Shown here in pieces: positions 1 to 5,540 of a stretch of DNA of 21,928 bases (position 1 is the first letter of the stretch; every line of letters begins with the position of its first letter). Under the pieces are notes generated by a model. It had not been told where the DNA came from, ran no database searches, and saw nothing but the letters and a program-made list of their open reading frames with translations. Location: positions 1 to 21,928 of the forward strand of contig CAMLNW010000009.1 in NCBI GenBank assembly GCA_946481495.1. Direction: 5' to 3'. Origin of the DNA: an uncultured Actinomycetes bacterium (GTDB lineage Bacteria > Actinomycetota > Thermoleophilia > Solirubrobacterales > Thermoleophilaceae). A program made the translations under genes and the position numbers.

Positions 1-255
1 GAGCGCTGTGTCGTGGGACAGCACGCCGCGAGTACGTCGTGGCCAGAGCACGGCCTCCATCAGATGCTCGCGCCCTGTGTGCGGGATAACTTTGAATCGG
101 TAGAGGCCGCGCGCGACGCGCTCGAGAGTTCCGCGGCGCTCCATGTCGACGAGGCGCTTCTCGTCGATGCCCAGCGAGCGAGCATCGTCAGATGTGACGA
201 AGCCGTATTGGTCGAAGGCATGCTCCAGGAGGATGTCGCGAACGGCAGTAGCCAT
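1..255 (-). CDS. AbiEi-family antitoxin, N-terminal part (runs off window)
   Basis: The minus strand reads open from an ATG at 255 to the window edge, giving 85 residues with no stop. The protein begins MATAVRDILLEH and continues through a winged-helix-like segment (VTSDDARSLGI, then LVDMERRGTLERV) to GLYRF and VLSHDTAL at the edge. This pattern, a short helix-turn-helix followed by 'R-G-L-Y-R' and then 'S-H-x-T-A-L', is that of AbiEi-type antitoxin/transcriptional regulator N-termini. In type IV AbiE systems AbiEi represses its own operon and antagonises the nucleotidyltransferase toxin AbiEii, normally encoded just downstream. Here that would lie outside the window, to the left, and is not seen. 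An AT-rich stretch with a small palindrome lies just before the start codon. A lone AbiEi-like regulator without a toxin is also possible. Family call fairly confident; function inferred. Confidence 0.75.
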   Translation of the reverse strand, partial: MATAVRDILLEHAFDQYGFVTSDDARSLGIDEKRLVDMERRGTLERVARGLYRFKVIPHTGREHLMEAVLWPRRTRGVLSHDTAL

Positions 256-264
256 TTCGCAAAG

Positions 265-273
265 TATGGCATA
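265..273. promoter_or_regulatory. Small palindrome in AT-rich leader of the AbiEi-like gene
   Basis: TATGGCATA is a 9-base palindrome (TATG, central G, CATA) centred about 14 bases upstream of the AbiEi-like ATG. It lies in an AT-rich patch that stands out from its surroundings. AbiEi proteins are known to autorepress by binding inverted repeats in their promoter, so this could be an operator half or part of a -10 region. It is short enough to be chance. Confidence 0.25.
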
Positions 274-656
274 TAGCAATAGTTTGTGCGGCCGCGCTTT
301 GCGGGCCGGTCGAGCGATGCGACCGGAGCTTGGAGCGTTGGCGTGATCGCATTCCGCGGCCCGCACGTATCGCCAGCCTCTGAGTGCACCGAAGCGTGAG
401 AACGAGGGCGTTCGCCTTCTCCCCGAGCGAGGGGCGTGTGAACTGGCAGCAGGCATGGTCGGTCTCCTGACCGACGAGTCGCCAGGGCCGTCGTCGCCCG
501 ATCTGCCGCCGCTGTCTCACGCCGAGGGAAGCGGGTTCTCGCACGAATGCGGGAGGTGGTCGGGCAGCCGGGACGTCCCCATCGGCAACTCGCTGGACAC
601 GTCCGTGAGAACGGCGTAGGGGTGATCTTCAAACCCCAGGACGCTAGTAACCACCG

Positions 657-689
657 GGCACCGGCCGTCGGACATCGATGGCTGGTGCC
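657..689 (-). terminator. Hairpin downstream of the SIR2-like gene
   Basis: GGCACCGGCC (657-666) and GGCTGGTGCC (680-689) form a 10-base inverted repeat with one G/T position and a 13-base loop. It sits 22 bases past the SIR2-like stop codon. There is no T-tract, as is common for terminators in very high-GC bacteria. Termination is inferred from position and stem strength only. Confidence 0.4.
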
Positions 690-711
690 TCACCTTCCCC
701 GACGTCGATGC

Positions 712-1944
712 CTATGGGTGGCTAGGCAGACGCTCGTCGGCGGCCTTGTAATCAACCTCGGCGAACAACGCCTGGAAACACTTCTGGTCGAAGCCATCCA
801 ACCGCTCGACAACGTGGCGCTGGGGAAGGAACCGGAAACGTTGTCGCAGTTCATGGACCTCCTCATTACCTGCGCGTTTGTCCACGAGGCAAATCGGGCT
901 CATCGGGCCGATACGCCACCCAGGTGTCTCAAGGCCCATCACGTAGCTCTTGCAGAGTTCGTAGAGGACGAGGCGCGCGTAGGGATCGGCGGGCGGCAGG
1001 GAGTAACCGATGATCCCTACACCAGCCCATCCGAACCCATAGCCCGGGAGCCCCTCCCAGAATGACCGAAGGGGTGTCCCATAGAGCTGCTTTGCCTCAG
1101 ACGGGGCGAGCACGAACGGCGGATGGAAGTACGAGACCTGCGTACTTGCGTAGTACGAATCGAGGTCGTCTATAACCTCGATTTCGCGGAGCGGATCGTC
1201 CACAGGACGCGGCCCCTCCGTGAGAGGCCGCGTCTGGGACACACCTTTCTCCTCGCCGAACAGTAGGTCCCGTTTACGCGTGTACTCGACGCCCTCTCGG
1301 CCTTGAAGCCGCTCCATGTAGGCGAGTTGACGGTCATAAGACGTTCGCGTTACCCAATCGATCGAACCGTGCATCTTGAGGATCAAGATCTCCTCAGTCT
1401 CGGCATCGAGATCAGGCGTAGACCCGCCAGGTCGTACTTCCGAGTAACGATGGGGGAAACGCCTGTAGGGCGCCCCAACGGAATCGAGGGCGTTCTCGAG
1501 CAGGAGGTCGTAATTGAAGGTGACGACGACGTCGTGAGGGCGTAGGCAGTGCACGAAGTCGAGATAAAGTTTGGGAGTCTTCTCCGGGGTTGGGGTCGCG
1601 CTGATCAGAACGCGACCGATCCCCCACCGCAATAGAAACTGATCTCGATTGCCCTCTTGCGACCAAGTATCGGACCCGAGCACCCCGAAGGTATGGCGGT
1701 AGTCGAGGTAGGCGGCGAACTCCTCGATGTCGATTTGGAACGGGCGCCTTCCCGCGGTTGCTTCGGCGTAATCCAAGTAGCTATCGACCGCCCTATGTAG
1801 GTGGGTTCGGCCGTTGAGGTGCTCAATCTCGTTGAGCACGCTGTCGAGCAACTCTGTCGCTAGTGGGAGCCCGGCGGGTTTGGAAAAGCCCGCTCCAAGG
1901 ATGAAGAGCCGCTGGCTTCCCGGAACATCGCTGCGCTGAATCAT
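712..1944 (-). CDS. SIR2-like NAD-binding protein, possible defence NADase
   Basis: This is a 410-residue protein with the hallmarks of the bacterial SIR2-like family. It has a Rossmann signature GAGFSKPAG at residues 17-25, FNYD at 133-136, the conserved histidine in MHGSIDW (H182), and a late GYSLPPADPYAR motif typical of stand-alone bacterial SIR2 proteins. There is no signal peptide or membrane segment, so it is probably cytosolic. SIR2 domains in Thoeris, DSR and similar anti-phage systems degrade NAD; that role here is inference from the family and from the AbiEi-like neighbour. The ATG at 1944 was preferred over an in-frame start at 2040 because AAGGAT lies 9 bases upstream (1959-1954), and because the extra 32 residues precede the natural beta strand 'RLFILGAG'. 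No TIR, Argonaute or other known SIR2 partner is visible. A non-defence role is possible. Confidence 0.8.
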   Translation of the reverse strand: MIQRSDVPGSQRLFILGAGFSKPAGLPLATELLDSVLNEIEHLNGRTHLHRAVDSYLDYAEATAGRRPFQIDIEEFAAYLDYRHTFGVLGSDTWSQEGNRDQFLLRWGIGRVLISATPTPEKTPKLYLDFVHCLRPHDVVVTFNYDLLLENALDSVGAPYRRFPHRYSEVRPGGSTPDLDAETEEILILKMHGSIDWVTRTSYDRQLAYMERLQGREGVEYTRKRDLLFGEEKGVSQTRPLTEGPRPVDDPLREIEVIDDLDSYYASTQVSYFHPPFVLAPSEAKQLYGTPLRSFWEGLPGYGFGWAGVGIIGYSLPPADPYARLVLYELCKSYVMGLETPGWRIGPMSPICLVDKRAGNEEVHELRQRFRFLPQRHVVERLDGFDQKCFQALFAEVDYKAADERLPSHP

Positions 1945-2028
1945 CGCGGTCTCATCCTTGCGGCTTTGGCCGACAGAGCTCGGTCGGTCGTAACCAACGG
2001 CCGGCGTCCTCCCTACGCTGGCGCTCGC

Positions 2029-2856
2029 ATGGCACGCCAAGACACGTCAGAGGTTCTGCTTCCTGTCCCGGTTCCGAGCAGAGTCAGCCGTTATCACCCA
2101 ATCGTCAAGCAGTTCAAGGAGCGCGCCGAACGGCATGAGGTCTCTCGCGCTGCGCTTCCCCGGGTTCTGCGAATACTCCAGGGCTTAGCGGTCGAGGCCG
2201 AAAGGCGCGGGTACGAAATCGCGCTTGCCCCTCCGGCGGGCGATCCTCGGGCCCGACGCGATGCTTGGTCGGGAGGGCGACGCGGACACGTTGTGATCAC
2301 CGTGAGAGGCTATGCCACCGCGCTGCGGGTAAGCGAGGAAGGACTACAAAGCCGGACCTACTGGAACGACAGGAACTGCACCTGGTCAGGTGCGCGAGAG
2401 CAACACGTATACCCGCCGCTTTCCGAGTACGAAGCGAACGCCACCGGGCGTATCGGCATCGAAGCCGTCTCGAGCTATGGCGGGATAAGGCGGGCGCCAA
2501 AATGGGCGGATCGTCGCTCCGGCAACCTCGAGGAGAAGCTTCCGCTTCTCCTGCGCGACCTTGAGCGCCGAGCAATCGAAAACGAACGTCGACGACGAGA
2601 TGCTGAACACCAATCCGTCGAACGCGAACGCCAATGGCAGGTCGCGGTCGATCGAGCCCGTGACCGACACGCCGAGCATCATCGAGGTAAGCAGCTATGC
2701 GCTGAAGCCGAGCGCTGGCACGACGCAAAGCGGGTACACGCCTACTGCGATGCCGCCGAGGCGGCCTATCCAGACGACTCGGAATCCGTTCCGCTCGATG
2801 AGCTTCAGCCCTTCCTCGAAGGGTGGAGCCCCTTCGGGCCCAACGGGCGGGCCTGA
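2029..2856 (+). CDS. Uncharacterised coiled-coil protein divergent from the SIR2-like gene
   Basis: This is a 275-residue protein of unknown function. It opens with LPVPVPSRVSRYHPIVKQF, followed by a helical segment 'RHEVSRAALPRVLRILQGLAVEAERRG'. A beta-rich middle follows (HVVITVRGYATALRVSEEG, TYWN, YPPLSEYEANATGRIGIE). The second half is a long charged helix (about residues 165-240, ERRRRDAEHQSVERERQWQ) that should form a coiled coil. The tail is PFLEGWSPFGP. I recall similar uncharacterised proteins in other actinobacteria but cannot name a family, and possibly those carry extra N-terminal sequence. The ATG at 2029 is favoured; a TTG at 1966 would add 21 residues of low-information sequence. 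Neither has a clear ribosome binding site. It shares an 84-base divergent promoter gap with the SIR2-like gene, which may mean joint function. Confidence 0.7.
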   Translation: MARQDTSEVLLPVPVPSRVSRYHPIVKQFKERAERHEVSRAALPRVLRILQGLAVEAERRGYEIALAPPAGDPRARRDAWSGGRRGHVVITVRGYATALRVSEEGLQSRTYWNDRNCTWSGAREQHVYPPLSEYEANATGRIGIEAVSSYGGIRRAPKWADRRSGNLEEKLPLLLRDLERRAIENERRRRDAEHQSVERERQWQVAVDRARDRHAEHHRGKQLCAEAERWHDAKRVHAYCDAAEAAYPDDSESVPLDELQPFLEGWSPFGPNGRA

Positions 2857-2939
2857 TGCGCCTCAGAAGGCCGAATCGCCCATCGAACCGCCCTCTAGGG
2901 AAATCCATTTGGGAAATCTGAGGCCGTTTTCCCGAACCG

Positions 2940-2964
2940 GCAAAATCAAAAAGTGCTGATTTGC
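2940..2964. terminator. Imperfect hairpin past the tRNA-Phe 3' end
   Basis: GCAAAATCA (2940-2948) and TGATTTGC (2957-2964) pair with one bulged A around an 8-base loop. It lies 14 bases beyond the tRNA 3' end and also about 80 bases after the coiled-coil gene. It could end either transcript. There is no T-tract on the far side, so this is a weak call. A direct repeat of GGGAAATC (2898-2905 and 2911-2918) lies close by. Confidence 0.3.
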
Positions 2965-2978
2965 AGGCTATTCCTTGA

Positions 2979-3051
2979 TGGCGAGAGGCGGACTCGAACC
3001 GCCGACACCACGATTTTCAGTCGTGTGCTCTACCAACTGAGCTACCTCGCC
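2979..3051 (-). tRNA. tRNA-Phe (anticodon GAA)
   Basis: The minus strand folds into a complete 73-nt cloverleaf. The acceptor stem GGCGAGG/TCTCGCC has one G-U pair. The D arm is GCTC...GAGC. The anticodon stem CACGA/TCGTG encloses loop CTGAAAA, giving anticodon GAA (Phe). The T arm is GGCGG-TTCGAGT-CCGCC, and the discriminator base is A. The CCA end is not encoded, because the genome continues TCA. The 3' end faces the accessory block on the left, and the 5' end is 55 bases from the divergent lipoprotein gene. Confidence 0.97.
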
Positions 3052-3061
3052 GGGCTGAGGC

Positions 3062-3067
3062 ATCGTA
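3062..3067 (-). promoter_or_regulatory. Possible -10 element for tRNA-Phe
   Basis: On the minus strand TACGAT matches the TAnnnT actinobacterial -10 pattern and lies 10 bases before the tRNA 5' end, a sensible distance for a short 5' leader. No clear -35 element was seen. Confidence 0.35.
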
Positions 3068-3106
3068 TCGGCAGGGCGGCTGAGGGCTTCGGTAGCCTGG
3101 CGCGCC

Positions 3107-4645
3107 ATGCGCAAGCTATCCCTCCTCACGCTGATCTTCGGAACCCTCGCGATCGCTGGCTGCGGCGGCAGTGGGGGCGGTAGCGACGGGTCGAGCCCGC
3201 TCGACAATGCGCTGCGGTACCTGCCGGCGGACTCGCCGTTCGCGGTGGCGATCGACACGGACACGAAGGGCGATCAGTTCGAGGCGGCGGGCGATCTGTC
3301 GGACAAGTTCCCGTTCGGCGACGACGTCCAGAAGCAACTCGAGGAGGCGCTGGGGGAGCGGGCCGGGAACTTCAAGGACCTGCAGAAGGCGCTCGGCAAC
3401 GAGTTCGTCGTCGGGTCGACCGACGTCAAGAGCTTCATCGACTCGCCGGGCGACGACGACACCGCGTTCGTCGGGGCGATCCAGGTCGACGACAGCGACG
3501 CGCTCGACAAGTTGATCGACGGCGAGAAGGCCGAGGAGGACGGCGAGGCCGACGGCGCCAAGCTCTACAAGGACGACTCCGGCGACTCGTTCGCGATCGA
3601 TGGCGACGTGCTCGTCGTCGCCGGTTCCAAGCAGGAGCTCGAGGACGCGCTCGCCACCCGCGACGGCGACGACGGCATGACCGAGTCCGACTTCGACGCC
3701 GGCACCGAGGGCGTGTCTCAGGACGCGCTGCTGCGCGTCTACCTGAACGTCGGCGAGCTGCTGAAGGCCGATCCCGACGCCAAGCAGGCGCTGAAGTCGA
3801 AGTGGGTCGCCGCCGTGCGGACCGCGGGTATCTCGCTGACCTTCGAGCCGAAGGAGGTCGCGGTTGACATCGACGTGACCACCGACCCCGACGGCCTGAC
3901 CGACGCCGACCTGCCGATCGCCGCCGGCGCCGACGCGCCGCAGGTGCTCGACCGAGGCGGCATCAACCTCGCGCTGCGCGACCCCAGCCAGCTGCTCGAG
4001 TTCGCCCAGGCGACCGCCGGGACAATCGACCCCGAGGGCTTCGCGTCGTTCGAGCAGGACAAGGCGAAGATCGAGCGCGAGCTGAAGGTCGACCTCGACG
4101 AGGACCTGATCGATCAGCTCGACGGCGACCTTGCGGTGAGTATTGGCCTCGACGGCAAGTTCGGCGCGCGCGCCGAACTGAAGGATCCGGCCGCTTTCGA
4201 GCAGACGCTGACCAAGCTCGAGCAGGTGCTGCCGAACATCGCCGAGGGCGCGACCGGGGAGAAGGTCGGCTTCGTCAAGCCGCAGGCCGGCGAGGACTTC
4301 TACGCGATCGCCACCGCGAGCGGCGACCAGATCGTCTTCGGCGTCAAGAACGACGTCTTCGTGCTCTCGAACAGCGCGACGATCGCCGGCTCGCTCGCGA
4401 AGGACGGGACCAAGGCGGTCCCCGGAGCGGAGGGCGCGCTGGTGCTGAACATGAACGCCGAGCAGATCGCCAGGGAGGCGTTAAAGCAGGTCGAGAGCAC
4501 GGATCTCGACTTCGGCGATCAGATCGAGAAGCTCCAGAATGGTCAGTTCGACGCCGGCCCGCTCAATGATCTGATCGGCTCCTTCGAGGCGACCACCGAG
4601 GGCCTCTCAGGCAGCTTCAGCGTGACGATCAACAGAAAGAAGTAG
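3107..4645 (+). CDS. DUF3352-type secreted lipoprotein
   Basis: This is a 512-residue protein starting MRKLSLLTLIFGTLAIAGCGG. A short Lys/Arg n-region and hydrophobic core lead to a lipobox LAIAGC with the lipidated Cys at residue 19. A Gly/Ser linker follows, then 'SPLDNALRYLPADSPFAVAIDTD', which is typical of DUF3352 proteins. The rest is strongly acidic, with repeated alpha/beta units such as 'LGNEFVVGS', 'GDLAVSIGLDGKFGAR' and 'FVLSNSATIAGSLAKDG'. It ends in beta-like 'GLSGSFSVTINRKK'. No catalytic motif is visible; the family has no known activity. It should be anchored on the outer face of the membrane. It is divergent from tRNA-Phe (55-base gap) and convergent with the M23 peptidase gene, with both stop codons in one hairpin. 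Confidence 0.88.
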   Translation: MRKLSLLTLIFGTLAIAGCGGSGGGSDGSSPLDNALRYLPADSPFAVAIDTDTKGDQFEAAGDLSDKFPFGDDVQKQLEEALGERAGNFKDLQKALGNEFVVGSTDVKSFIDSPGDDDTAFVGAIQVDDSDALDKLIDGEKAEEDGEADGAKLYKDDSGDSFAIDGDVLVVAGSKQELEDALATRDGDDGMTESDFDAGTEGVSQDALLRVYLNVGELLKADPDAKQALKSKWVAAVRTAGISLTFEPKEVAVDIDVTTDPDGLTDADLPIAAGADAPQVLDRGGINLALRDPSQLLEFAQATAGTIDPEGFASFEQDKAKIERELKVDLDEDLIDQLDGDLAVSIGLDGKFGARAELKDPAAFEQTLTKLEQVLPNIAEGATGEKVGFVKPQAGEDFYAIATASGDQIVFGVKNDVFVLSNSATIAGSLAKDGTKAVPGAEGALVLNMNAEQIAREALKQVESTDLDFGDQIEKLQNGQFDAGPLNDLIGSFEATTEGLSGSFSVTINRKK

Positions 4646-4659
4646 CGCCGCGCTACTTC
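4639..4659. terminator. Bidirectional hairpin holding both convergent stop codons
   Basis: GAAGTAGCG (4639-4647), loop CCG, CGCTACTTC (4651-4659) is a perfect 9-bp stem. The lipoprotein stop TAG (4643-4645) and the complement of the peptidase stop (4653-4655) occupy mirror positions in the two arms, so either transcript would form the same hairpin over its own stop codon. A role as a shared terminator or 3'-end protector is inferred; no T-tract follows. Confidence 0.6.
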
Positions 4660-5461
4660 AGCCAGGCCTGCAGGAACGGATACGGGTCCACTGGCTGCCC
4701 GCCGGTGTACCAGCCGCCGCCGACCCAGATCTCGAAGTGCAGGTGCGGCCCGGACGAGCTGCCGGTGCTGCCGACCTGGGCGAGCTGTTGGCCGCGAGCG
4801 ACGTGGTCGCCGACCTTGACGAGCGTCGAGCCCTTGAGCAGGTGCATGAAGACGTAGTCGCGATCCTCGAGATCGCCGTCGAGAACGATGTAGTAGCCGC
4901 GCCGCCGGCCTGGTACTTGACGGTTTCGACAGTTCCCGGCCACGGTGCGAGCACCGGGACGCCGGAGGGGGCCGAGATGTCCTGGCCCTGGTGGATGTGT
5001 CCGGGGCGGCCGGCGCCGAAGCGGCCGTCCTTGCCGCCGAACGAGAAGACGTTGCCGCCGACCGGGAAGGTGTGGTCGCTGGTCGGCTTGGGGGACGGGA
5101 CGACGGGGGCCGGCTTGGGGTTGCGCTTGGCTGCACGTCGCCGCGCCGCGGCACGGCGCTTGCGGATCTTCGCGCGCGCCTTGGCCAACGCCCGCGCCCG
5201 CTTGCGCGCAGCCGCGCGGCGCTTAGCCGCCCGCTTCTCAGCGGCGGCGCGCTCCTTGGCGGCCTGCTCGGCCTCGAGCTGCTGCAGCGAGCCGTAGCTG
5301 GCGCCACCGCTCGCGCCCGAGCCCTCGGGCTGCGGCGCCGAGGCGCCGCCTGAGGCCGCATGCGCGCTCGTCCCAGGTTCGGCCGTCGCGGCCTGGGCGA
5401 TCCCCGGAGCCGCCACCATCAGCAGCGCTCCGACCCCCAGGCTCAAGACGATTCGCCTCAC
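4653..5461 (-). pseudogene. Secreted M23 (LytM-type) metallopeptidase with an internal frameshift
   Basis: Two minus-strand frames together encode one M23 endopeptidase. The first frame (from 5461) gives a signal peptide MRRIVLSLGVGALLMVAAPG...AQA and a long Ala/Arg/Lys-rich stalk (about residues 65-115). It then gives the first half of the catalytic domain with the zinc motif HQGQD, up to TVETVKYQAGG near 4902. The second frame carries on without gap as GYYIVLDGDLEDRDYVFMHLLKG, then the second zinc motif PHLHFEIW, ending at 4653. Adding one base in the GGC-rich run at about 4897-4909 restores a single product of about 269 residues ending AWLK. As written, neither frame holds both zinc-ligand pairs, so the gene is inactive unless the sequence has an error or ribosomes slip. 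The family cleaves peptidoglycan cross-bridges outside the cell. Confidence 0.8.
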
Positions 5462-5540
5462 ACACTGAACGTCGGCCTGCTGGCAGACAACCTGAGCGAC
5501 TGCAACAGGTCGCCCAGCAGCGCGGCCCGCGCACGCCGCC

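Larger units (their letters stand above)
256..711. other. 456-base stretch with no recognised gene
   Basis: Between the AbiEi-like start and the SIR2-like stop I find no convincing gene on either strand. The open frames are Arg/Pro/Ser-rich and lack family motifs. The longest plausible sense frame, ending at a TAG at 617-619, has only a late ATG at 455 and resembles nothing I recognise. It could be a decayed gene remnant. The right end holds a strong hairpin (657-689) described separately. Confidence 0.5.

Noticed and set aside
455..619. 54-codon plus-strand frame starting ATG at 455
   Set aside because: No ribosome binding site and no recognisable family; the open frame extends upstream without a start. 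Possibly a remnant but not supportable as a gene.
60..632. Long minus-strand open frame across the AbiEi-like gene and the gap to its right
   Set aside because: Arg/Pro/Ser/Thr-rich with no motif, and it covers the better-supported AbiEi-like frame on the same strand.
547..1065. Plus-strand open frame antisense to the end of the SIR2-like gene
   Set aside because: The opposite strand carries a clear conserved protein; this is its mirror.
2297..2908. 203-codon minus-strand frame opposite the coiled-coil gene
   Set aside because: Arg-rich shadow composition; the plus-strand frame has ordered hydrophobic and charged segments.
2898..2918. Direct repeat GGGAAATC x2 near the tRNA as a possible attachment or CRISPR-like repeat
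   Set aside because: Only two short copies, no further units, and no match to the tRNA 3' end.
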